Source: an uncultured Ruminococcus sp. (GTDB lineage: Bacteria > Bacillota > Clostridia > Oscillospirales > Ruminococcaceae). From it: a DNA stretch of 43,298 nt. Below are positions 1-7,578 of the stretch, piece after piece. The notes below the pieces were generated by a model. The model saw nothing but the letters and a program-made list of their open reading frames with translations. It did no database searches and was not told where the DNA came from. A program made the translations under genes and the position numbers. Position 1 is the stretch's first letter. The number at the start of each line of letters is the position of its first letter. The DNA lies in assembly GCA_900545345.1 (NCBI GenBank), contig UQYQ01000020.1, forward strand, positions 1 through 43,298. The letters are read 5' to 3'.

Positions 1-967
1 AAACTACAGTGTATCCTTTTGCAACAAAAGAAACATAGCATCTTGTTAGTTGATCTTGTAATGACCTGATCTCAGCATCTGTTCCCCAAACATCAGTATA
101 TCCTGAAGCTGAAGAACTTCCTTCTCCGCAGAATCCCCAAGGCTGATAATAGTGAACAGAAATCATTATTCTTTGCTCGTTTGCAGGAATTGATTTATCT
201 CTGTTAGTGTCAGTAGGGAGCTTGAATCCATAATCTCCTACAGTGTACTCAATATCAGTGTTCCAGCCAGGAATTAAAAGCCAACGTTTATCGTTGTTTG
301 CACCGGTTTTACGAACTGTGTCAACAAAGATTTGGTTATACTTGTTGATGTTTTCATAATAAGTTCTGTTAGGTGTAGTATATGTGTTGTCGAATTCTTC
401 GTTCATTGATTCAAAAATAAGATGTTCGTCATATGTCTTGAATGTTTCAGCAATCTGTCTCCAGCTAGCCTCATACTTAGCTCTGATTGTAACTTGTTCA
501 CTTTCAGAAGCGTTACATAAGAGCCATGCACCGTTGTTTACCATAGTATTGTATCCGTCACCGTGCATATTGATTATTGTGTAAAGTCCCTCAGATAATG
601 CCATATCAACAACTTCTTTTATTCTGGCAAGCCACGAAGAATCAATAGTATAATTAGGTCCGTCTCCTATCTTTGAAAAATAAGAAACAGGAATTCTTAC
701 GCTTTTAAATCCGGCATCTTTGATCATTTTAAATGTATTCTGTGTAACTGTTGGATTTCCCCATGCGGTTTCACTAGGTGTTCTGCCGAGAACTGCCTCG
801 AATTGGTTTCCCAAGTTCCAGCCGGCACCCATTGCTTCTGTAATTTTTGCTTGGTTTAGATTTGTAAACTCATCAACAGCACTTACAGGAGCAGAGAATG
901 AACATAGTGTTGCTGATAAAGCCATGACAGTACACATCAAACCTGAAATAATTTTGCTTTTTTTCAT
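1..967 (-). CDS. Secreted GH5 endoglucanase, C-terminus cut by window edge
   Basis: The reading frame starts at 967 and runs off the left edge, so about 322 residues are visible. A signal peptide (MKKSK then a hydrophobic run to about residue 30) is followed by a GH5 TIM barrel: GAGWNLGNQ near residue 50, a RIPVS strand, INMHGDG, and the acid/base motif ESMNEEFD. The nucleophile Glu expected after the last visible strand (KGYTV) lies beyond the edge. GH5 enzymes of this type hydrolyse internal beta-1,4 bonds in cellulose or related glucans outside the cell. It is clearly paralogous to the next GH5 gene at 1094-3445, which points to tandem duplication. AGAGGT, spaced about 5 nt, precedes the ATG. 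Whether it shares the C-terminal Fn3-like module of its neighbours cannot be seen. Confidence 0.9.
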   Translation of the reverse strand, partial: MKKSKIISGLMCTVMALSATLCSFSAPVSAVDEFTNLNQAKITEAMGAGWNLGNQFEAVLGRTPSETAWGNPTVTQNTFKMIKDAGFKSVRIPVSYFSKIGDGPNYTIDSSWLARIKEVVDMALSEGLYTIINMHGDGYNTMVNNGAWLLCNASESEQVTIRAKYEASWRQIAETFKTYDEHLIFESMNEEFDNTYTTPNRTYYENINKYNQIFVDTVRKTGANNDKRWLLIPGWNTDIEYTVGDYGFKLPTDTNRDKSIPANEQRIMISVHYYQPWGFCGEGSSSASGYTDVWGTDAEIRSLQDQLTRCYVSFVAKGYTVV

Positions 968-1013
968 GTTTTACCTCTTTTCTTGCCTTAATACAATAGC
1001 AGATTAGTTTTAT

Positions 1014-1087
1014 AAGCTGATAGCAGGGGAATATACCCCCGCTAATCTCTATACTAAACAATTTCTAGTATAGAGATTGTTCAGCTT
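1014..1087 (-). other. Structured intergenic RNA element (predicted three-way junction)
   Basis: Three nested or adjacent inverted repeats fill the gap between two GH5 genes. The outer arms are AAGCTGA (1014-1020) and TCAGCTT (1081-1087). Inside are hairpin 1, TAGCAGGGG (1021-1029) with CCCCCGCTA (1036-1044), one mismatch and a 6-nt loop, and hairpin 2, ATCTCTATACTA (1045-1056) with TAGTATAGAGAT (1066-1077), perfect with a 9-nt loop. Only about 3 nt remain unpaired at the junction. No clear T-run follows on either strand, so it is not a simple terminator. It lies downstream of the GH5 gene ending at 1094 and upstream of the one starting at 967. A role in processing, stability or partial termination is inference. 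Confidence 0.6.
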
Positions 1088-1093
1088 TAATTT

Positions 1094-3445
1094 TTATTTA
1101 GTTTTAACTTTTCTGAGCTGTTTATTCCATTTGCTGTATACTCTGATAGTTTTGTTATTTGTATCTTTGTATGTAGCAAATGCTCTTACTCTTACGAAGT
1201 ATGTCTTTTTGCTCTTAATCTTTTTATTCTTGATTGTAAGCTTTGTCTTCTTAAGATCTTTCTTAAAGATAATTTTGCTCTTCTTGAATTTCTTGTTTGT
1301 TGAAACCTGAACCTGATAGCCTGTAGCTTTTTTAACTTTCTTCCAGGTTACATTGATCTTTTTCTTAGCCTTGCTCTTAACTTTTAGGCTTGTTAGTTTT
1401 GCTTGTTTCATAGCCTTCTTAGCAGCAGCCTTATCCTTCTTAACAGCTGCAGGGTTTCTTGTTGTTTTATTTGGTGTAGGAACTGCTGATGGCTTTGCAG
1501 CACTAGGCTTTGTTGGTTCTGGCTTTGTAGGATTTGGCTTTGTTTGGTCAGGTTTTATTGGTTCTGGATCTGTAGGCTTAGGTTTAGTAGGCAAAGGCAG
1601 TGTAGGGTCAACTTCATAGATACAAAATTCAATTTTTTTGGAATCAATTACTAAACATGCAGATTTATCAATTGAATCAAATGTACCTGAAAGTCCTTGC
1701 CATATATTGACTAATCCATTGTTGTAATTGTCACTTGTGAGACTATTTCCGATTTTGAGGTCAGCACTATCAAACACATAACCGTTTATTGTTATGCTGT
1801 TTACAGTCATTGTTTGAGCACCCTCTAATGTAGCAAATCCTAAATTCCAGAATGATGTAACTTCACCTTCAGGAGCAACTGTGTAATCATTAGTACCGGC
1901 AGAAACCTTCATTGTATAAGTCGGAACATCACCTGTACCTGCGAATTGATATGAGAAATCTAAGTCGTCACTTGATGTGATATTGTAAGTAACTTCTGTT
2001 ATGTTTTTAGCAAAAGGTCTTACGTTTGAAGGTCTCTCACCTTGTTTTAGTGCATTCATTGCATTTAAAAGGGAATTATATGCAGCTTCACGCTGAGCAT
2101 CTGTTGAAGAAACGTTCTTTGAAACCTTTTTTGCATTGTCAAGCTCTGTCACAAGTTTTGACCATGTTTCTTCTGTATAGTTGACTTCAAGCAGATTTTC
2201 TACAATAGAAATAAGTCTTGTAAGATTTTCATCTGCTGAAGAATAAACGCTTACTATTGAATTAATAATTTCCGGCATAACAATTTTGCACGAACTTCTG
2301 TTTATAAGTCCGAAGCTGTTTGAAACTGCGCCGTTATCCCAGTATACAGGAACACATCCGTATTTTTTTGAAAGTTCGCACAGCGTTTTACAGTAATGTG
2401 CTCTGAACTTATTGTTTTCAGGGTCAGAGCTTGATTTATTGATAGCACCGAACTCACCGATTATAACAGGGTAGCCTTGTGTTACAAACTTGTCATAAAC
2501 TTTTTTAATCTGAGTTTCCATTGATGCTTCTGTTTGTCCGTAAGAAGGTGTCTTACTTGGATCAGCGTCCTTACCCCACTGTGAATATTTACCGTTTGTG
2601 CCGTCTCCGCAGAAGTCCCAAGGATTATAGTAGTGTACAGATACCATGATTCTTTTGCCGTTAATACTGCTGTCCAAATTATTATCAGTAGGGATTTTGA
2701 ATGAATAACCTCCCTGAGGATAAACTGTTTGATCTATGTCTGTATTCCATCCCGGAACCAACAGCCATCTTTTTGCGTTGTTGCTTCCTGTTTTACGAAC
2801 TGTATCAACGAAAATCTGGTTATATGCATTAATGTTTTCATATGCTGACCAGTTTTGTCCGCCGTATTTGCCGTCAAATTCTTCGTTCATTGATTCAAAA
2901 ATCAAATGTTCGTCATAATCTTTGTAAATATTGGCTATCTGTCTCCAGCAAGCTTCATATTTAGCTTTTATTTCAACTTGTTTTTCTGCCGGTTCAGCAC
3001 ATAAGAGCCAGCCGCCGTCAACGGTGTAATATCCGTCACCGTGCATATTTATTATTACATAAAGACCTTCATCTATAGCATAGTCTACAACTTCTTTTAC
3101 TCTGTTGAGCCATGCAGAGTCTATTGTATAATCAGGACCTGCACCGATTTTAGATAAATAGGAAACAGGGATTCTGATTGAATTAAATCCTGCTTCTTTT
3201 ACAGTATGGATAAGTTCCTTTTTAATAACAGGATTACTCCAAGCTGTTTCACTAGGAACTCCGTTTTGTGCTGCTTCAAGCTGGTTTCCTAGGTTCCAGC
3301 CGGCACCCATTGCTTCGACAATCTGTGATTGACTTAAATCATTGAAATCAGCGGCACTTGCTGTTGTAGCAGTAAGTGAACTAACTGTTGCTGATATTGC
3401 CATTATTGAGCAAATCAATCCAGAAAGCAGTTTTTTTGTTTTCAT
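1094..3445 (-). CDS. Secreted multidomain GH5 endoglucanase
   Basis: This 783-residue protein hydrolyses beta-1,4-glucan outside the cell by family assignment. It has a signal peptide (1 to about 31, ending TASA-AD) and a GH5 catalytic domain (about 35-400) with GAGWNLGNQ at 48-54, acid/base Glu188 in ESMNEE and nucleophile Glu331 in VIIGEFG. A helical FIVAR-like segment follows at about 404-468. Next is a beta-rich region at about 475-612 that I do not recognise and that could be carbohydrate-binding. A Pro/Thr/Lys linker of PTKP-type repeats spans about 613-665, and a lysine-rich Fn3-like domain spans about 671-783 (38 of 113 residues are Lys). The Fn3-like part is nearly identical to that of the next GH5. 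There is no dockerin or sortase motif. GAGGT precedes the ATG. It probably acts with the two flanking GH5 enzymes. Confidence 0.93.
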   Translation of the reverse strand: MKTKKLLSGLICSIMAISATVSSLTATTASAADFNDLSQSQIVEAMGAGWNLGNQLEAAQNGVPSETAWSNPVIKKELIHTVKEAGFNSIRIPVSYLSKIGAGPDYTIDSAWLNRVKEVVDYAIDEGLYVIINMHGDGYYTVDGGWLLCAEPAEKQVEIKAKYEACWRQIANIYKDYDEHLIFESMNEEFDGKYGGQNWSAYENINAYNQIFVDTVRKTGSNNAKRWLLVPGWNTDIDQTVYPQGGYSFKIPTDNNLDSSINGKRIMVSVHYYNPWDFCGDGTNGKYSQWGKDADPSKTPSYGQTEASMETQIKKVYDKFVTQGYPVIIGEFGAINKSSSDPENNKFRAHYCKTLCELSKKYGCVPVYWDNGAVSNSFGLINRSSCKIVMPEIINSIVSVYSSADENLTRLISIVENLLEVNYTEETWSKLVTELDNAKKVSKNVSSTDAQREAAYNSLLNAMNALKQGERPSNVRPFAKNITEVTYNITSSDDLDFSYQFAGTGDVPTYTMKVSAGTNDYTVAPEGEVTSFWNLGFATLEGAQTMTVNSITINGYVFDSADLKIGNSLTSDNYNNGLVNIWQGLSGTFDSIDKSACLVIDSKKIEFCIYEVDPTLPLPTKPKPTDPEPIKPDQTKPNPTKPEPTKPSAAKPSAVPTPNKTTRNPAAVKKDKAAAKKAMKQAKLTSLKVKSKAKKKINVTWKKVKKATGYQVQVSTNKKFKKSKIIFKKDLKKTKLTIKNKKIKSKKTYFVRVRAFATYKDTNNKTIRVYSKWNKQLRKVKTK
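1107..1361 (-). repeat. Copy 1 of duplicated Fn3-like module DNA
   Basis: This stretch encodes the end of the lysine-rich C-terminal domain and aligns without gaps to 3597-3851 (offset 2490). By eye only about ten or so bases differ. The linkers and catalytic domains upstream in the two genes are far more diverged, so this is a duplicated or gene-converted module. Confidence 0.85.
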
Positions 3446-3583
3446 GTTTTTACCTCATTTCTTATTTTTAATATGTAGATTATATAGTATAATAACATAC
3501 ATAAATTTAACTTTTTACGCTGCCTTTTAGAAGGCTGAAAATGTTTTTACAATGTGATATTTTTTATACAGCAGGTTCGTTTT

Positions 3584-5272
3584 TTACTTAACTTTTACTT
3601 TTCTGAGCTGTTTATTCCATTTGCTGTATACTCTGATAGTCTTGTTATTTGTATCCTTGTATGCAGCAAATGCTCTTACTCTTACGAAGTATGTCTTTTT
3701 GCTCTTAATCTTTTTATTCTTGATTGTGAGCTTTGTCTTCTTAATATCTTTCTTAAAGATAATTTTGCTCTTCTTGAACTTCTTGTTTGTTGAAACCTGA
3801 ACCTGATAGCCTTTTGCTTTTTTAACTTTTTTCCAGGAAACATTTATTTTTTTCTTTGATTTGCTTTTAACAGTAAGCTTGGTAATTTTAGCTTGCTTCA
3901 TTGCTTTTTGAACTGTATTCTTGTTCCTTTTAACGATTTGCTCATGACTCAGAGTGTTAGATGAACCGCCGATTATATTCTTTGTAGGTTTAGGTTCTGC
4001 TGTTGTCTTAGTAGGGTCAGGACTTGCAGAAGTATCTTCTGAGCTTGGTTCCGAAGGCTGAGTAGGAGCAGGTTCAATCTCCTTCGAAAGATTTTTAATA
4101 ACCTCTGAATCGGTAGATGATTTTATTTTATATTGAGTTCTTGAGTAGAAATTGTTATTCGTATCCCATAAAACAGGAACAAAATCATAGCTTGTGATAA
4201 GTCTCAGTATGTAATCAAGTGCGTCGGAAGACTTTTTAACAGTTGCATTGCCTGCAAAGTTTTCGCTTGGATAAACAGAAGTAGTTTCGCCTATGAATAC
4301 AGGAATACCTTTATCGGAAAATGCTTTCTTTAAAAGGTTGCATTGATTAATGCTGTAGGTTTTCCAGTTTTCATTTCCTATCTGATTTGTCCAGTACATA
4401 GAGTTATCAACATAGTGAACAGAAACCATCAGTCTGTCTTTAACCGCATCTGTAGGAATTTTGAAATTAGAATTTGTTGTCAGGTCAATGTTTGTCCAAT
4501 AGCCTGAAACAACGAGCATTCTGTTGGCATTATTTCCGCCGGTTGCTCTAACAGCACTTACAAAAGCCTGATTCATTTTATTAGTCCAGTCATATCCTTC
4601 ATCTCTAGGAAGATCAGTAATTTTTCCGTTTGAACCTATCTGACCTCCGCCAAGATATTCGTTAAAGCCTTCAAAAACAAGATAATCTGAATAATCTTTG
4701 AAGTAATTAGCTATCTGAGTCCAAAGATTTGTAAAAATCTCAACGCATTTCTCTTTAGAATAACGTCTGATAATGAACTCATCGAAGTGGTGAATGTTAA
4801 TTACCGTGTAAAGACCGTCATTTCGACAGTAGTCAACAATTTCTTTAACTCTTCCTATGTACTCATCGGAAATAGTGAAAGTTCCGTCGTTTTTCATCAT
4901 GTTTCCCCAGAAAACAGGAATTCTGACAGTTTTAAATCCGGCGTCCTTCATACCGTCAATAACCTTTTGTGTAGTTTCAACGGCACCCCAGACTTTTTCA
5001 TAGTTTTCCGGTTTGTTGTTACCTACAATAGGAGGCCACTTGTATGATGCACTTTCACAATTTGTTGCATCATATGCCTCCATTGTGTTGCCAAGATTTA
5101 TGCCAAGTCCCATTTCTTCTGCAAATCGCTGGGCGGTAATGGAACTTCTCATTTTCCCGTCGTCTGAACCGGTATCAGATGTACCTGATACTGATGAAAC
5201 CACTTGTACGGACAAAGAAGAAATGATAGAGAATGATGCCACGATACACGCAAGTGCTTTTTTCATTTTCAT
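3584..5272 (-). CDS. Secreted GH5 endoglucanase with Fn3-like C-terminal domain
   Basis: This 562-residue protein has a signal peptide (about 1-30) and a GH5 TIM barrel (about 45-400) with LGINLGNTMEAYDA, acid/base Glu205 in EGFNEY and nucleophile Glu329 in FIGET. A Pro/Ser/Thr linker follows (about 400-440), then the lysine-rich Fn3-like domain (about 452-562). The catalytic domain is clearly diverged from the two GH5 enzymes downstream and lacks their FIVAR and beta-rich regions, yet the last domain is almost the same. That suggests a shared attachment or retention function for the tail. Start: ATG at 5272 preceded by AAAGGAG. It is first in the GH5 cluster; its promoter region holds an inverted repeat. 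The exact substrate (cellulose, xyloglucan, mannan or mixed-linkage glucan) cannot be told from sequence. Confidence 0.92.
   Translation of the reverse strand: MKMKKALACIVASFSIISSLSVQVVSSVSGTSDTGSDDGKMRSSITAQRFAEEMGLGINLGNTMEAYDATNCESASYKWPPIVGNNKPENYEKVWGAVETTQKVIDGMKDAGFKTVRIPVFWGNMMKNDGTFTISDEYIGRVKEIVDYCRNDGLYTVINIHHFDEFIIRRYSKEKCVEIFTNLWTQIANYFKDYSDYLVFEGFNEYLGGGQIGSNGKITDLPRDEGYDWTNKMNQAFVSAVRATGGNNANRMLVVSGYWTNIDLTTNSNFKIPTDAVKDRLMVSVHYVDNSMYWTNQIGNENWKTYSINQCNLLKKAFSDKGIPVFIGETTSVYPSENFAGNATVKKSSDALDYILRLITSYDFVPVLWDTNNNFYSRTQYKIKSSTDSEVIKNLSKEIEPAPTQPSEPSSEDTSASPDPTKTTAEPKPTKNIIGGSSNTLSHEQIVKRNKNTVQKAMKQAKITKLTVKSKSKKKINVSWKKVKKAKGYQVQVSTNKKFKKSKIIFKKDIKKTKLTIKNKKIKSKKTYFVRVRAFAAYKDTNNKTIRVYSKWNKQLRKVKVK
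3597..3851 (-). repeat. Copy 2 of duplicated Fn3-like module DNA
   Basis: Partner of 1107-1361 (see there). It encodes the same basic Fn3-like tail in the second complete GH5 gene. A tract this similar in neighbouring genes is a potential site for recombination that would delete the gene between. Confidence 0.85.
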
Positions 5273-5321
5273 AATAATACTCCTTTGTTAATCAGTTTTG
5301 CATAAGTATACTACTATAATA

Positions 5322-5350
5322 ATTATATCAAATTTAAAAGCTAAATAACA
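5322..5350 (-). promoter_or_regulatory. Likely promoter of the GH5 cluster
   Basis: On the minus strand TGTTAT (5350-5345) and a perfect TATAAT (5327-5322) are 17 nt apart, about 50 nt upstream of the GH5 start at 5272. The -35 box falls inside the inverted repeat 5339-5364. Confidence 0.5.
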
Positions 5351-5364
5351 TTGGTTATTTAGCT
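5339..5364. promoter_or_regulatory. Perfect 11-bp inverted repeat, candidate operator
   Basis: AGCTAAATAAC (5339-5349) is exactly mirrored by GTTATTTAGCT (5354-5364) across a 4-nt spacer. It overlaps the predicted -35 of the GH5 promoter, which favours an operator. A weak terminator hairpin on the minus strand (it is followed by TTTT) is the alternative. Confidence 0.5.
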
Positions 5365-5400
5365 AAAATACACAGCATAATTTTATTCAATTTGACATAA

Positions 5401-5431
5401 TAAAAAAAGACAGATAATAAAATCTGTCTTT
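5401..5431 (-). terminator. Terminator of phosphoglucomutase gene
   Basis: AAAGACAGAT (5406-5415) pairs perfectly with ATCTGTCTTT (5422-5431). On the minus strand the stem is followed by a T-run, 32 nt after the stop of the mutase gene. Confidence 0.85.
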
Positions 5432-5462
5432 AAAAAATGTATAATAATATAGTATAGTTAAA

Positions 5463-7181
5463 TTAAAAACCTATTATTTTACTGAAATCAGCAGAAATAA
5501 TTTCTTCAAGCTCTTCAGCTTTTTGCCTGTCTTTGTCTGTTGTCGTGTAATATGCTTTGATTTTAGGTTCTGTTCCTGACGGACGAATAATAACTTTAGC
5601 GTTGTTTTCAAGTATAAATGATATTACATCTGATTTAGGAAGAGTTATTGTTTCTTCCTCGTTGCTTGTTAAATTCTTTTTAATACTTTCTTTATAATCG
5701 GCAATTGCCAAAACTTTTAATCCGCCTATTGCAGCAGGTGGATTTTGCCTTAACTCTGCCATTATTTCAGCCATTCTTTCCATACCCGAAAGACCTTCAC
5801 AAATGAAACTCTTTTGAGTGTGAACGAAATTGCCGTACTTTTTATAAAGATTTTCTCTTGCTTGAATTAAAGAAATTCCCTGGGTGCGATAAAAGGCTGT
5901 CATTTCACAAACGAGCATTGAAGCTACAACAGCGTCTTTATCTCTTACATAAGAGCCGGCAAGATAACCGTAGCTCTCTTCAAATCCAAAGATGTATCTG
6001 TCCTCTTCATTATTTTCTTCAAGCATTCCGATTTGCTCGCCGATAAATTTAAAGCCTGTTAAAACTTCAATCATTTCAACATTATAAGCTTCGGCGATTT
6101 TTGCGATAATATCAGTTGAAACTATAGTTTTTACGGTGATAGGGTTTTTAGGCATGGTTCCGAGCTTTGTTCTTTCATGACAGATATATTCAAGAAGTAA
6201 AGCACCGACTTCATTACCTGAGAACAAAACAAAATCTCCGTTGCCGTCAGGAACAGCGATTCCCATTCTGTCGGCGTCAGGGTCAGACGCTAAAAGCAAA
6301 TCGGGTTTAACTTCATAAGACAGTTCAAGACCTTTCTGAAGAGCCTCTTTGATTTCGGGATTAGGGAAAGGACAGGTAGGGAAGTTACCGTCAGGAAGTT
6401 CCTGTTCGGGAACGACAGTTACATCCTTAACACCGATATTTTTCAGAATTTGTCTTATAGGTTTGTTTCCTGTACCGTTGAGCGGAGTATAAACTACTTT
6501 CAGTCCGCTTTCGGCTACAATTTCAGGATGAATACTCTGTTCTTTGACTTTTTCAAGATATCTGTCAAATACAGCCTGTGAAATATATTCTATTTTTCCG
6601 CTGTTGATTCCTTCTTCAAAATCAATAACCTTTGCACCGCTCAGAACATCGACATGAGATATTTTTTCCAAAACGATGTCAGCAGCCTGAGGCGGCATCT
6701 GACAACCATCTGAGCCATATACTTTATAGCCGTTGTATTTAGCAGGATTGTGAGAAGCGGTAATAACAATACCTGAGTCGCATTTAAGTTCTCTTACCGC
6801 AAATGAAAGCATAGGAGTAGGCATAAGCTCAGGGTAAATATAAACCTTTATCCCGTTCGCAGCAAGGACACCGGCTGCCTCTTTTGCAAAAATATCAGAT
6901 TTAATTCTTGAGTCATATGCAATAGCAACTGAGCCGTTTTTAAATTCCTGATTAACATAGTCAGCCAATCCTTGTGTAGCCTGACGGACAGTATATATAT
7001 TCATTCTGTTTGTACCTGCACCGATAACTCCTCTGAGTCCTGCGGTACCGAATTTTAATGAAATAGCAAATCTGTCCTCAATTTCCGAATCATTTCCCTC
7101 AATGCTTTTAAGTTCAGGGATTAAATCAGCGTCATCAACAGCTTTTTCACACCATAATTTATATAGTTCTTTAACTGTCAT
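5463..7181 (-). CDS. pgcA: Phosphoglucomutase / phosphomannomutase family
   Basis: This 572-residue protein is the usual length of the Gram-positive PgcA-type alpha-phosphohexomutase, which interconverts glucose-1-P and glucose-6-P (or mannose-P) in the cytoplasm. Signature sites are present in order: catalytic phosphoserine Ser143 in TASHNP, metal loop DPDADR at 300-305, sugar loop GFEESYG, and phosphate-binding RPSGTEPKIKAY near the C-terminus. GAGGT with short spacing precedes the ATG. It has its own promoter (7316-7343) and terminator (5401-5431), so it is monocistronic. Position next to the cellulase cluster fits entry of cellodextrin-derived glucose-1-P into glycolysis, but that link is inference. 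Glucose versus mannose specificity is not resolved. Confidence 0.9.
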   Translation of the reverse strand: MTVKELYKLWCEKAVDDADLIPELKSIEGNDSEIEDRFAISLKFGTAGLRGVIGAGTNRMNIYTVRQATQGLADYVNQEFKNGSVAIAYDSRIKSDIFAKEAAGVLAANGIKVYIYPELMPTPMLSFAVRELKCDSGIVITASHNPAKYNGYKVYGSDGCQMPPQAADIVLEKISHVDVLSGAKVIDFEEGINSGKIEYISQAVFDRYLEKVKEQSIHPEIVAESGLKVVYTPLNGTGNKPIRQILKNIGVKDVTVVPEQELPDGNFPTCPFPNPEIKEALQKGLELSYEVKPDLLLASDPDADRMGIAVPDGNGDFVLFSGNEVGALLLEYICHERTKLGTMPKNPITVKTIVSTDIIAKIAEAYNVEMIEVLTGFKFIGEQIGMLEENNEEDRYIFGFEESYGYLAGSYVRDKDAVVASMLVCEMTAFYRTQGISLIQARENLYKKYGNFVHTQKSFICEGLSGMERMAEIMAELRQNPPAAIGGLKVLAIADYKESIKKNLTSNEEETITLPKSDVISFILENNAKVIIRPSGTEPKIKAYYTTTDKDRQKAEELEEIISADFSKIIGF

Positions 7182-7315
7182 AATATCACCTCATAATTTT
7201 TAATTCATTTAACTCAACGGCGTTAATTGCTGCAGTAAAACAGAAAAGAGTAAGCCGTTATTGAAATTGTTCTCAGCAAAAAGCAAAGGACAATTCAGAT
7301 AAAAAAACCTTTTCT

Positions 7316-7343
7316 ATTATAACATAAATTTTTCATCTTTCAA
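7316..7343 (-). promoter_or_regulatory. Promoter of phosphoglucomutase gene
   Basis: TTGAAA (7343-7338) and TATAAT (7321-7316) on the minus strand, spaced 16 nt, with TGT directly before the -10 (extended -10). The predicted leader is about 130 nt. Confidence 0.6.
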
Positions 7344-7488
7344 GGTGTTTTGTCAAATGTTCACTTATTTGTTAAAAAGTTATCATATTAATTGCAGTTT
7401 TTCGGTTTTAAAATTAATTTCCCGAATGTATTGTATTCTGATAAAAAATAGGTTAAAATTAAACGGTAATATACTTTTTAAAATAAAA

Positions 7489-7508
7489 GCGGCCTGTTTT
7501 ACAGCCGC
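7489..7508 (-). terminator. GC-rich hairpin with T-tract on minus strand
   Basis: GCGGCCTG and CAGCCGC pair with one bulged base around a TTTTA loop. Only on the minus strand is it followed by a T-rich tract (TTTTATTTT). No minus-strand gene ends here, so if it terminates, it stops transcription coming antisense through lysR. Confidence 0.45.
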
Positions 7509-7578
7509 ATATTACATACTATATATATTCTATTATTTTAATTGTTAATAAGTTACTTAAACAAAGGTTTGGTGTGAA

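Larger units (their letters stand above)
7182..7578. other. Intergenic region between pgcA and lysR (397 nt)
   Basis: This divergent gap is AT-rich. It holds the pgcA promoter, a leader with a 6-bp stem (AACGGC/GCCGTT), and a GC-rich hairpin at 7489-7508. A 67-codon plus frame inside it has no ribosome site and no recognisable domain, and I do not call it a gene. No convincing lysR promoter was found. Confidence 0.5.

Noticed and set aside
1353..1619. 88-codon plus frame rich in Gly and Phe
   Set aside because: It is the antisense of the Pro/Thr/Lys linker of the GH5 gene.
3511..3540. Hairpin GCCTT-TTAG-AAGGC as terminator between GH5 genes
   Set aside because: The stem is only 5 bp and lacks a T-run on the minus strand; too weak to call.
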